Source: Actinomycetota bacterium (GTDB lineage: Bacteria > Actinomycetota > Actinomycetes > Actinomycetales > Microbacteriaceae). Taken from it: DNA of 37,424 bases. Location of the stretch: positions 1 through 37,424 of the forward strand of contig JAUZFP010000067.1 of the NCBI GenBank assembly GCA_030838475.1, in the 5' to 3' direction. Shown piece by piece: positions 25,072 to 32,408 of this stretch. The notes beneath the pieces were generated by a model. That model saw only the letters and a list, made by a program, of their open reading frames with translations. It did no database searches and was not told the DNA's origin. The position numbers and the translations under genes were made by a program. Numbering within the stretch: position 1 is the first letter of the stretch; each line of letters opens with the position of its first letter.

Positions 25072-25647
25072 ATGGCTGCATCGACATTGCTCCGATCCGC
25101 GCGCCTGACCAGTGGCATCAGTCAGGGCGATCTCGCCGCGCGCACGAAAACGAGCCAGCCCGACATCTCGACCATCGAAGCCGGCAAGCGCACGCCGACC
25201 GTCGAAACTCTTGAACGTCTACTTCGTCAGACCGGCCACCGCATCATCGCAGTGCCCGGCGTCGGCCCCGATGCAATCGAGACCGCGGAGCGGATCTCGG
25301 TCGCGCTCAAGTCCCAATCGACCGACTCGGCTCTCCGCGCCTTCCTGGATTACTCGGACAACCTTCATCGCGCCAAGGGCGTCGACCGCGTCGTGCTGGC
25401 CGTAGCGGAGCCGCACCAAACCGGATCGCGCGCCTGGGACGCTGCCCTGGCCGCATTGGCTGACTACTGGCTCTCCAAGTCGAAGCTGCCCAAGCCGGCG
25501 TGGATAAATGCAGCCCGTCGCAGCCTTTCTCAGGCAGAATCGCCACAGCTCGGCAAATACGATCTCGAGCCCGATCGCGCAAACGTGCCCGCTGAGTTCC
25601 TTCGACGTAATGTGCTTGTGGAGCGAACGACTTTAGAAAGCGTCTGA
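25072..25647 (+). CDS. XRE-like HTH protein, candidate antitoxin/regulator
   Basis: A 191-residue protein from ATG 25072, with GGAGG five bases upstream; an upstream GTG (25021) would run through the operator. Residues about 8-52 form a Cro/XRE HTH: RLTSGISQGDLAARTKTSQPDISTIEAGKRTP. The rest is a helical domain (about 68-135) with a Trp-rich part (AWDAALAALADYWL, PAWINAARR) and the C-terminal segment VPAEFLRRNVLVERTTLE. I have the impression of HTH partners of AbiEii/DUF6036-type nucleotidyltransferases. The next gene starts four bases after its stop, so the two are almost certainly coupled as antitoxin then toxin. Confidence 0.7.
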   Translation: MAASTLLRSARLTSGISQGDLAARTKTSQPDISTIEAGKRTPTVETLERLLRQTGHRIIAVPGVGPDAIETAERISVALKSQSTDSALRAFLDYSDNLHRAKGVDRVVLAVAEPHQTGSRAWDAALAALADYWLSKSKLPKPAWINAARRSLSQAESPQLGKYDLEPDRANVPAEFLRRNVLVERTTLESV

Positions 25648-25651
25648 AACC

Positions 25652-26182
25652 TTGCTGCTGGATCGACAAGACCTCATCGATGGACTACGCGAGGTCGTCC
25701 GCCTCGCGCACGAGCAGGGCATCACAGGCGTCTCAATTCGGATCGTCGGTGGCGCTGCGCTGCGACTCGCCTACTTCGAGCGAAAGACCACTGCGGACAT
25801 CGACGATCAGATCGAACCCGTCGCCCAGATCATGCCGATCATCGAGCAGATTGCACTAGATCGCGGATGGCCGACTGATTGGCTCAACAATAAAGCGGTC
25901 GGCTTCATCCCGGCGTGGGGTCAGATCGTCGATTGGGAGCCGATCTTCGACGACGAAAACGTTTCGATCTCTGTCGCTCCAATCGACGCGCTGCTCGCGA
26001 TGAAGCTCAACGCGGCGCGGCCAGGACGAGACACCGACGACATTACGAAGCTCCTTGCGCTCAACGAAATAGAAAATGTCGGGGCCGCAGAGGCTCTTCG
26101 AGTCGTTCTACCCCGGGGACGCGCTACCTACTCGAACGGTCAATTTCCTTCAGAACGTCTTCGAGATAGGGCTACCGCCTAA
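25652..26182 (+). CDS. Nucleotidyltransferase-fold protein (AbiEii/DUF6036-like), candidate toxin
   Basis: A 176-residue protein starting at TTG, four bases after the HTH stop; no strong Shine-Dalgarno is present, so coupling is likely. The polymerase-beta-type motif is visible: IRIVGGAALRLAYFERKTTADIDD, with GG at 33-34 and D49/D51 as metal ligands. Next comes a hydrophobic strand with the third acidic residue region (ENVSISVAPIDALLAMKLNA), and RDTDDITKLL is typical of DUF6036/AbiEii members. AbiEii and mycobacterial MenT toxins transfer nucleotides to tRNA or other targets. Whether this protein is toxic is inference from fold, size and the HTH partner. Confidence 0.7.
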   Translation: MLLDRQDLIDGLREVVRLAHEQGITGVSIRIVGGAALRLAYFERKTTADIDDQIEPVAQIMPIIEQIALDRGWPTDWLNNKAVGFIPAWGQIVDWEPIFDDENVSISVAPIDALLAMKLNAARPGRDTDDITKLLALNEIENVGAAEALRVVLPRGRATYSNGQFPSERLRDRATA

Positions 26183-26228
26183 ACCCGCCGCTCCCGAATC
26201 TGCGCCCTTGGGTTGAGAGACTGATTGC

Positions 26229-26663
26229 ATGGGCAAGTTCGACGAGACAGAGATCCTGAGGTTGGCCCCAGAAATCTTGCACAACGACAACTTCGATGTG
26301 GAATCCGCGAGCGTCAACGACCACCTGCTCGATCTGCACTTTCGGATCGCGCGCCAACCGGAAATGTTCGCAGCCCGAATCCCACTGGTGGACTCAACAC
26401 TGCCAATGCCGTTCTTGTATGCAGTGCCCGACGATGAAACAGATTTTCTGCACATGCTCGGCATTTGGTTAGAAGAAGAGGCAGCGACCGGCTGTGCCAA
26501 CTGGGGCGTTCGCGCTTTGGAAAATGGGGTCAGCTATTTCGAGATCACCAATCACGGATTTCGAATGATCGACGAAGTTGAGGACGCCCGTCTGACTGCT
26601 TCAGCAAAGGGAAGTTGGGACAACGCGCATGTTGCTGAGGAGATGCGCTCTGCCACCGACTGA
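26229..26663 (+). CDS. Unknown island protein, 144 residues
   Basis: Starts ATG 46 bp after the nucleotidyltransferase stop, same strand. The protein is acidic and soluble, without signal peptide or TM helix. Features: FRIARQPEMFAARIP, DDETDFLHMLGIWLEEEAATG, and LENGVSYFEITNHGFRMID. I do not recognise a family. It may be the third gene of the toxin-antitoxin-like unit or independent cargo; it ends 7 bases before the right arm repeats, so it is the last island gene. Confidence 0.6.
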   Translation: MGKFDETEILRLAPEILHNDNFDVESASVNDHLLDLHFRIARQPEMFAARIPLVDSTLPMPFLYAVPDDETDFLHMLGIWLEEEAATGCANWGVRALENGVSYFEITNHGFRMIDEVEDARLTASAKGSWDNAHVAEEMRSATD

Positions 26664-26669
26664 GCGTCG

Positions 26670-26687
26670 TGGCAACAAAATGGCAAC
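26670..26687. repeat. Right candidate integrase arm-type site pair
   Basis: TGGCAAC at 26670-26676 and 26681-26687, again 11 bp apart and preceded by GTCG, matching 21465-21482 in spacing and orientation but with AAAA instead of GTTT between copies. It lies about 100 bp inside attR. Confidence 0.5.
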
Positions 26688-26790
26688 GTTTGAACTAAAT
26701 CACCTTGATTTACCTGATTCTCCGTTGATCACAATCGCTTATGAACACTGGGGTTTTGTCCAATAGGCGTGCTAAATCAAGCCACTTCTC

Positions 26791-26835
26791 GCCCTCCGGA
26801 GGCAGGGGCCGCAGTTCGAATCTGCGTGGGGGCAC
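26791..26835 (+). repeat. attR: second 45-bp copy of the tRNA-Arg 3' half
   Basis: Identical to 21365-21409 but with no tRNA 5' half before it (the preceding bases are AAGCCACTTCTC). Bases 26835-26837 are CCA, directly after the discriminator A, so this copy keeps the 3' end of the pre-insertion tRNA gene. Confidence 0.92.
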
Positions 26836-26882
26836 CACTTCAACATCCGCTCTCGCCCGTAGGTTTTGCGCGGACTCTCGGT

Positions 26883-26937
26883 GACATGACGCAAATGGTT
26901 GATATGCCACGGGCATTCCCACCATTTGCGTCATGTC
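26883..26937. repeat. 55-bp perfectly symmetric palindrome after the TetR gene
   Basis: GACATGACGCAAATGG (26883-26898) pairs perfectly with 26922-26937. Five unpaired bases on each side then lead to an inner stem ATGCC-ACG-GGCAT (26904-26916). The right arm includes two bases of the TetR stop codon. There is no T-run on either side, so intrinsic termination is unlikely; a REP-like intergenic repeat or cruciform fits better. It stands 46 bp outside attR. Confidence 0.85.
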
Positions 26938-27544
26938 AACGCCGAATCCCGTTGCGGAGGGTGTCGAACAGCCGGTCGAGGCGGATCCGGTGGTCCTTCA
27001 CGACGGCGGCATACGGCCCGCCGGCGAGAAGACGGGTCGCGGTGCTGACCATCACCGAGCTGTATCCGGCAAGGAAAAGCGCGGCCAGCAACGGCGCATC
27101 GTCGTCGAAGGACGGGTCGCGTTCAAGCTCCTCGGCGAGAATCCGCTGCAACTCGGACGAAATCTCCCGCGCGCGGGCGACCAGGGCAGGCGATTCCGCG
27201 ACCGTTCGGAAGAACGGTGCCGATCGCTCGTCGACACCCGAGAGTGGATGGCGAGCATCGAACAGTCGCACGCTCTCGGTGCGCAGGGACTCCAGCACGT
27301 CGACGCCGGTAGCCCGGTCGCGAACGGCGGAACGCAGGAAGTCGACCGCGTCCGAGGTGCGATCCAGGAAGAGATCCTCCTTGCGCGGAAAGTGGTTGAA
27401 GACCGTCACGCTGGAGACCCCGGCCTCGCGCGCAACCTCCGCGACCGTCACCGCGTCGTAGCCGCGCTCGAGGAAGAGGCGGTTGGCGACCTCTCGGATG
27501 CGGGCGCGCGTCTGCGGACCGCCTCGCTCACTCGTCCTTGGCAT
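26936..27544 (-). CDS. TetR-family repressor, divergent from the MFS exporter
   Basis: A 202-residue regulator with ATG at 27544 and GGAG seven bases upstream. The TetR_N HTH is clear: TRARIREVANRLFLERGYDAVTVAEVA (12-38) and AGVSSVTVFNHFPRKEDLF (41-59). The C-terminal ligand domain (about 80-195) is unspecific in sequence. Divergent arrangement with a 14-TM efflux gene across an 86-bp gap holding tandem 21-bp repeats gives the standard local-repressor layout. Confidence 0.9.
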   Translation of the reverse strand: MPRTSERGGPQTRARIREVANRLFLERGYDAVTVAEVAREAGVSSVTVFNHFPRKEDLFLDRTSDAVDFLRSAVRDRATGVDVLESLRTESVRLFDARHPLSGVDERSAPFFRTVAESPALVARAREISSELQRILAEELERDPSFDDDAPLLAALFLAGYSSVMVSTATRLLAGGPYAAVVKDHRIRLDRLFDTLRNGIRR

Positions 27545-27572
27545 CCAAAATCTCCGCTTCCGTCGAGCACTA

Positions 27573-27614
27573 CCTTGTGTAACTCAACTTAGTCCTTGTG
27601 TAACTACATTTAGT
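27573..27614. promoter_or_regulatory. Tandem 21-bp repeats, candidate TetR operators
   Basis: Two head-to-tail copies (27573-27593 and 27594-27614), both beginning CCTTGTGTAACT and ending TTAGT, differing only in the middle. The second also forms GTAACT-N6-AGTCAC, an inverted repeat with one mismatch that extends slightly beyond it. Twenty-one bp is two helical turns, so two repressor dimers could bind on one face. The second copy covers the -35 and spacer of the MFS promoter. Confidence 0.6.
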
Positions 27615-27624
27615 CACATAATCT
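27596..27624 (+). promoter_or_regulatory. Candidate promoter of the MFS gene, leaderless
   Basis: TTGTGT (27596-27601), a 17-base spacer, TAATCT (27619-27624), then six bases to the ATG at 27631. The start point would fall on the start codon. No Shine-Dalgarno is present, in agreement. Confidence 0.55.
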
Positions 27625-27630
27625 AGTCGC

Positions 27631-29106
27631 ATGTCCGACAACACCACTCCCACGACGCCACATTCGCCCCGATCTCTGAAAGAGGCGTGGATCGCCCTCG
27701 CCGGGCTCTCCGCCGTCTTCCTGTTCGAGATGCTCGACAACTCGATCTTGAACGTCGCGCTGCCGACGATCGGGCGCGAACTGCACGCGTCGACCACCGC
27801 CCTGCAGTGGGTGACCGGCGTCTACGCCGTCGTCTTCGGCGGGCTGATGCTCGCGTTCGGTGCGATCGCCGACCGGTTTGGCCGACGCCGCATCATGCTC
27901 ATCGGGCTCGTTCTGCTGGGTGTCGCCAGCCTGGCGACCCTCTTCGTCACGACATCCGGAGAACTCATCGCAGTGCGAGCCGTGATGGGCGTCGCTGCGG
28001 CCATGACGACCCCCGGCTCGATCGCGCTGGCGTTCCGGCTCTTCGACGGCGACCGACTCCGGGTCCGCGCGATGACCCTGATCTCCACCGTCGGGCTGGT
28101 CGGTCTCGCGATCGGACCGACCGCGGGAGGCTTTGTCCTCGCGGTCGCGCCGTGGCAGGTTCTCCTACTGGTCAACGTTCCCATCGCGGTGCTGGCGATC
28201 ATCGGCATCCGAATCGGGATTGCGGCGGATGACCCGGCCGAACTCCACCGCGATCCCATCGACATCGCGGGTGCGGCGCTCGGCACTGCCACCATCGTGC
28301 TCGCCCTGGTCGCGCCGACCCTCTTCGTCAACGAGGGCGTCGGTTCTTGGGCGCCGTGGGCCGTGACCGCCGCGACGCTCGCCGGAGCGGCCGGGTTCGT
28401 CGTGCGCGAGCGTTCGGCCCGCCATCCGCTTCTCGACCTGAAGCTCGTCGCCCGGCCGCTGGTCTCGAGCGGCCTGGCGTTCAAGGCCGCGACCGGGCTG
28501 GCCGTCGCCGGGATGGGCTACATGGTGACGCTCCAGTTGCAGCTCGACTGGGGATGGCCGCCGTTTCTCGCCTCGATCGGGATGCTCCCCCAGGTCGTCG
28601 TCCTCATCTTCGGCGGCCCGCTGTCCAACCGCTTCATCGAACGAGTCGGGCTGGAGCGGTCCGCGTGGCTGAGCGCCATCGCTGTCGTCGCCGGACTCGC
28701 CATGTACGGGCTGTTCAGCGGTTTCGGATACGTCTGGATTGCGATTGCTCTGGCCCTCGTGGCTGCCGGGATTCGGGTGAACGGTGTCGTGGCCGGAACA
28801 AACGTGCTCCGTGGCCTGCCGCAGAATCGGACCTCGATCGGGGCGGCCCTGGTGGACACCGCATCCGAGGTCGCCACGGCAGTCGGGATCGCCGTCACCG
28901 GCACCATCCTGGCAACCCTCTTCGTCGGCAGCATCGCGCAGCCGCACTGGACGTCAGGCCAAAGGTCTCAGTTCGAGGCCGGGATACTGATCGCCGGTCT
29001 CACCCTCACCGCCATCGCTGCGTCACTCGTCGGCTTCGGGATCGCACGCTCGCGACGTGCCGTGGACAGTCCGCCGATCGTGTTTACCGACAATTCACCG
29101 TCCTGA
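27631..29106 (+). CDS. DHA2-family (14-TM) MFS drug efflux transporter
   Basis: A 491-residue proton-driven exporter of the EmrB/QacA type. TM1 carries FLFEMLDNSILNVALPTI (acidic D36, the DHA2 signature), loop 2-3 carries the MFS motif A GAIADRFGRRRIM (77-89), and motif C-like GLVGLAIGPTAGGFV lies in TM5. About 14 hydrophobic stretches follow to a short hydrophilic C-terminus. Regulated by the divergent TetR. Likely substrates are cationic or lipophilic toxic compounds, not determinable here. Confidence 0.9.
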   Translation: MSDNTTPTTPHSPRSLKEAWIALAGLSAVFLFEMLDNSILNVALPTIGRELHASTTALQWVTGVYAVVFGGLMLAFGAIADRFGRRRIMLIGLVLLGVASLATLFVTTSGELIAVRAVMGVAAAMTTPGSIALAFRLFDGDRLRVRAMTLISTVGLVGLAIGPTAGGFVLAVAPWQVLLLVNVPIAVLAIIGIRIGIAADDPAELHRDPIDIAGAALGTATIVLALVAPTLFVNEGVGSWAPWAVTAATLAGAAGFVVRERSARHPLLDLKLVARPLVSSGLAFKAATGLAVAGMGYMVTLQLQLDWGWPPFLASIGMLPQVVVLIFGGPLSNRFIERVGLERSAWLSAIAVVAGLAMYGLFSGFGYVWIAIALALVAAGIRVNGVVAGTNVLRGLPQNRTSIGAALVDTASEVATAVGIAVTGTILATLFVGSIAQPHWTSGQRSQFEAGILIAGLTLTAIAASLVGFGIARSRRAVDSPPIVFTDNSPS

Positions 29107-29154
29107 CCCCCAAATGGGTGTCGACCGATCTGTCGGAATTGATAGACCGGATGT

Positions 29155-31278
29155 ATGGGAATCATTGGGAAACGCAAGCGCCTGCAGCGCGCCGTGGTCG
29201 TCGCCGCATCCGTGGGGCTCGTCGCGGCTGGAATCGCACTCTCCACGTCGAGCGCCTCCGCGACGTCGAACCAGGTCGGAACGACCATCAGCAGCACGGG
29301 ACTATCGAACGGGCAGATCAAGCACGTCTGGCTGATCATCCTCGAAAACAAGTCGTACGACGCAACCTTCACGGGGCTCAACCAGAACAGCTATCTCTGG
29401 AAATCACTCCCCAGCCAGGGGGCATTGCTGACCAACTACTACGGCACTGGGCACTCCAGCATGGACAACTACATCTCGATGGTCTCCGGGCAGTCGCCCC
29501 AGGAGGACACCCAGTCGGACTGCAGCGTCGCCAACACCGATTTCGGCAGCAACTCGACCATCATCAAGACCGGCGCGAACGCCGGACAGGTCGCCTCCAC
29601 CGCCAACGCGGCCCAGCCCAGCGGCGCGAACGCCCCCAACGGGGCGAACGGGTGCACCTACCCGACCGACACCCCGACGCTGTTCAACCAACTCGACGCG
29701 GCAGGCAAGACCTGGAAGGGCTACGCCCAGGACCTCGGCGACCAGGCGGGGCGTGAGGATGCGACCTGCGCCGGTCCGGGGACCAAGGACAACGACCCGA
29801 CCACCAACCCGGCCTTCCTCACTGCGACGCCGTCGCATCCGCTTCCGCCGGGAGTGACGAGCTTCACCGGCGCTCAGGCCAATGACCAGTACGTGGCCAA
29901 GCACTTCCCGTTCCCGTGGTTCCACAGCCTCACCGGCACGGTCACGAGGAACGGCACGGACCCGGGGCTGACCAAGCCAGCCCAGGGTGGCACCGACTGT
30001 GATGCAGCGCACATCGCGAACCTTGACAGCTCGTCGACGGGCCTGTTCCACGACCTCCAGAAGTCGTCGACGACGCCCGCGTTCAGCTGGATCAGCCCCA
30101 ACAACTGCAGCGACGCCCACGACGCGATCTGCAAGGGCAACAACCTGTCCGGTTCCTTCAACGCGAGCGGCGCTCCGATCTACCAGGCGGAGACCCCGAA
30201 CCCGGAGTCGACCTCACCGAAGAACTTCACCGGTGGCCTGTACGCGTCCGACCTGTTCCTCGAGTACTACATCCCGATGATCGAGAAGTCTCCCGCGTTC
30301 AAAGACGGCGGCCTCATCGACATCACCTTCGACGAGGGCAACCCGCCCTTCACCTACTCGGGCAACAGCTTCAACAACGCGAACGCCTACGGGCCGACGG
30401 CGGGAGACCAGCCCAACGCCTCCGCGGGTATTTCCGCGGATGCCGCCGGCCAGACCATCTTCGGAAAGTCCGTTCACACCGAGCCCACCGGGCCGAACTC
30501 GACGCTGGGAGTCAACTCCGCGGGCCAGCAGCTCTACCCCGGTCCCGGCAACAACTCCTTCATCGATCGACCACCGGCCTGCACATCGACATCGCCGAAG
30601 GTTCCCGCGAACTGCGTTCCGGGCATCGTGCGCGGCGGATCCGGCACCACTCCAGGTGCACGCAGCGACTCGGTCGCCGCAAACGGGTCATCGACGTACG
30701 TGCTCGACCCGGCCATCCTCGCGGATGACACCGGCCGCCAGGTCACGGACTCGACCGACAAGACGGGACCCGGCGGCACCAGCCCGATTCCGGCGAACAC
30801 CTTCGTCGGAGCAGTGAGCGATACCGGACCCCAATTCGCATCGACCTCATCGGGCTCGGTGGTTGACGGCTCGTTCCAGCTCGTCGACCAGGCCGGAAAC
30901 CCGGTCACCCCGACCGGATCGGTCAACGGCATCACGCTGAGTGCCGAGGGAGCGCCCGGCTTCCTTGCCCCCGGACAGACCGCCGACCCGCTGTACGACG
31001 CGACGGATGCGACGACCGGCGGCGGAGACACGGGGAGCGTGCTGATCAGCCCGTTGATCCGGCCCGGCACGGTCAGCTCCGTGCTTTACAACCACTACAG
31101 CTGGCTGCGAACCATGGAGGACATCTTCGATGTCAGCCACGGCAACGATCACCACGGGCTGGTTGCCGGAACCGTCTCGGGGGGAATCGATGGCCAGGGT
31201 CACATCGGGTTCGCCGCGCAACCGGGCCTTGCCGACTTCGGTCCGGACGTGTTCACGAACGCGCGCAGGCACTACTAG
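29155..31278 (+). CDS. Secreted phosphoesterase (acid phosphatase / phospholipase C superfamily)
   Basis: A 707-residue exported protein. A basic start (GKRKRLQR), a hydrophobic stretch (12-30) and ASA at 34-36 form a Sec signal peptide. The PF04185-type phosphoesterase core opens with HVWLIILENKSYDATF (E64, N65 as metal ligands), then GTGHSSMDNYISMVSG, SWISPNNCSDAHD and DITFDEGNPPF. The C-terminal half holds an inserted beta-rich segment (about 480-610) before the final YNHYSWLRTMEDIF and FTNARRHY. Release of phosphate from organic esters outside the cell is the likely role. The start is ATG with no clear ribosome-binding site. The stop overlaps the GTG of the lipoprotein gene. Confidence 0.85.
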   Translation: MGIIGKRKRLQRAVVVAASVGLVAAGIALSTSSASATSNQVGTTISSTGLSNGQIKHVWLIILENKSYDATFTGLNQNSYLWKSLPSQGALLTNYYGTGHSSMDNYISMVSGQSPQEDTQSDCSVANTDFGSNSTIIKTGANAGQVASTANAAQPSGANAPNGANGCTYPTDTPTLFNQLDAAGKTWKGYAQDLGDQAGREDATCAGPGTKDNDPTTNPAFLTATPSHPLPPGVTSFTGAQANDQYVAKHFPFPWFHSLTGTVTRNGTDPGLTKPAQGGTDCDAAHIANLDSSSTGLFHDLQKSSTTPAFSWISPNNCSDAHDAICKGNNLSGSFNASGAPIYQAETPNPESTSPKNFTGGLYASDLFLEYYIPMIEKSPAFKDGGLIDITFDEGNPPFTYSGNSFNNANAYGPTAGDQPNASAGISADAAGQTIFGKSVHTEPTGPNSTLGVNSAGQQLYPGPGNNSFIDRPPACTSTSPKVPANCVPGIVRGGSGTTPGARSDSVAANGSSTYVLDPAILADDTGRQVTDSTDKTGPGGTSPIPANTFVGAVSDTGPQFASTSSGSVVDGSFQLVDQAGNPVTPTGSVNGITLSAEGAPGFLAPGQTADPLYDATDATTGGGDTGSVLISPLIRPGTVSSVLYNHYSWLRTMEDIFDVSHGNDHHGLVAGTVSGGIDGQGHIGFAAQPGLADFGPDVFTNARRHY

Positions 31279-31889
31279 TGCGGGTGCCTGAATCGGGCGG
31301 GGGCGTCGCGTCACAAGCGCGGCGCCCCCGCCCGGGCGTGCAGGTTTTGGTCGCCGTCGCGGTAGCGGTGAGCCTCGCGGGGTGCGCGGCAACGGTCGGC
31401 CCACCCTCGCCGAAGACGACCGACACCTCGAAATACGGCTCGCTCCCCTCGTTCCTGCCGCCGGCATCCTTCGACACCGATCGAGTGCTCGTCGGAACGC
31501 CCGGCAAACCGGCCCTGACCACCGAGGGAGATGCGGTCAGCACCGGGTCGGGAGGAGCGCTCGTCACGGTGACCGGACCGGAGGTACCCGGCGAGGGCCT
31601 GCCCTACCAGGCCGAGGCAACGACCTGTACGTGGACGGTCACGATCCGGGCGGGCGCAACCTCGGTGCACGTCGACACCACGGACTTCTCGAGCATCGAC
31701 CATCTAGGTGCCATCTACCGGCCGATCCTTGTGCCGGGTGAACCGCAACCGCCATCGACACTGCGGCCGGGCGAGCACACCACGTTTGAGCTGCGCGCCG
31801 TCATGGTCGTCGGAGAGGGACTCATGCGCTGGGCGCCGGACGGAACGCATGTCGTCGCGGAGTGGGACTTCGAGGTCGAGAACGACTGA
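31278..31889 (+). CDS. Putative lipoprotein translated with the phosphoesterase
   Basis: A 203-residue protein with a lipoprotein signal: basic n-region, hydrophobic VQVLVAVAVAVSLAGC, lipobox LAGC with C36. The mature part is Pro/Thr-rich at first, then beta-rich (LVTVTGPEVPGEGLPYQAEATTCTWTVTIRAG), resembling an Ig-like extracellular domain; I know no specific family. GTG overlaps the preceding TAG by one base (TAGTG), so it is co-translated with the phosphoesterase and may keep it at, or help it fold near, the cell surface. Confidence 0.75.
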   Translation: MRVPESGGGVASQARRPRPGVQVLVAVAVAVSLAGCAATVGPPSPKTTDTSKYGSLPSFLPPASFDTDRVLVGTPGKPALTTEGDAVSTGSGGALVTVTGPEVPGEGLPYQAEATTCTWTVTIRAGATSVHVDTTDFSSIDHLGAIYRPILVPGEPQPPSTLRPGEHTTFELRAVMVVGEGLMRWAPDGTHVVAEWDFEVEND

Positions 31890-31906
31890 GTCTGTCCGGT
31901 GGACCG

Positions 31907-32236
31907 CTACACGCGCGACCTTGGCCTGCTGATGTCTGCACCGGGCTCGGTCGTCAGCGAGAGGCCAGCCGGTTGGTTCGCCGACTGCGTGAGTTCCTCA
32001 AGCCACTCGCGGTTCAGCTGGTGCCGCTCCGGAGACGCGTAGCGAAAATGCAGCGGGATGGCGGGGTCCAGCCAGATGCTGCTGCGACCATCACCGATAA
32101 CGGGGTCGTCGCGCCAGGAGAAGAAGAATGCCTCGCGGCGGCGCAGTTTCGTCGAGATGACGAGTTGCAGGTGAGCCATGACCCGGTCCTCGAACTCAAT
32201 CTCAAGTCTCGAGCTGCCGTAGAGCAACGTGCCCAA
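31907..32236 (-). CDS. DUF7882-like small protein of Microbacteriaceae
   Basis: A 109-residue protein that I recognise from many Microbacteriaceae genomes, where it is sometimes mislabelled ATP-dependent DNA ligase: GTLLYGSSRLEIEFEDRVMAHLQ, LRRREAFFFSWRDD, GRSSIWLDPAIPLHFRY and NREWLEELTQSAN. It has no ligase motif. The start is a TTG with AAGGA seven bases upstream; the larger open frame to 32674 lies antisense to the next gene and is not coding. Function unknown. Confidence 0.8.
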   Translation of the reverse strand: MGTLLYGSSRLEIEFEDRVMAHLQLVISTKLRRREAFFFSWRDDPVIGDGRSSIWLDPAIPLHFRYASPERHQLNREWLEELTQSANQPAGLSLTTEPGADISRPRSRV

Positions 32237-32408
32237 GGCGTAATCCTTTCGTCGATCCAATTTGGCTCGCGAGTGCATCGTATGGTGCGCCCGTGCCGAC
32301 AACCGCACCGGTGGAGGGGCTTGACACGCGACCACCGGTCGCTCAGAATCCGAGCCACGAAATCGCCGCAATGGGAAGTCTGGGCGGGCGCGCGGCGTTG
32401 AGCCCGGC

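Larger units (their letters stand above)
21365..26835. mobile_element. 5.4-kb genomic island integrated in tRNA-Arg(CCG), integrase inactivated
   Basis: Bounded by perfect 45-bp direct repeats (the copies start 5426 bp apart). It contains a disrupted tyrosine integrase, matching TGGCAAC pairs near both ends, and five cargo genes: a NucS-like nuclease protein, a DUF6188-like protein, an HTH/nucleotidyltransferase pair and an unknown protein. No replication, packaging or conjugation genes are present, so it is neither a complete prophage nor an ICE. Its base composition looks more AT-rich than the flanks, especially at 25020-25060. The flanking chromosomal genes (pdxH on the left, TetR/MFS on the right) are outside it. 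Confidence 0.9.

Noticed and set aside
26769-27461. 230-residue plus-strand ORF starting at attR
   Set aside because: It runs through the tRNA remnant and palindrome and then antisense to the TetR gene.
28347-29756. 469-residue plus-strand ORF bridging the MFS and phosphoesterase genes
   Set aside because: Different frame of two well-supported genes; Arg/Gly/His-rich shadow translation.
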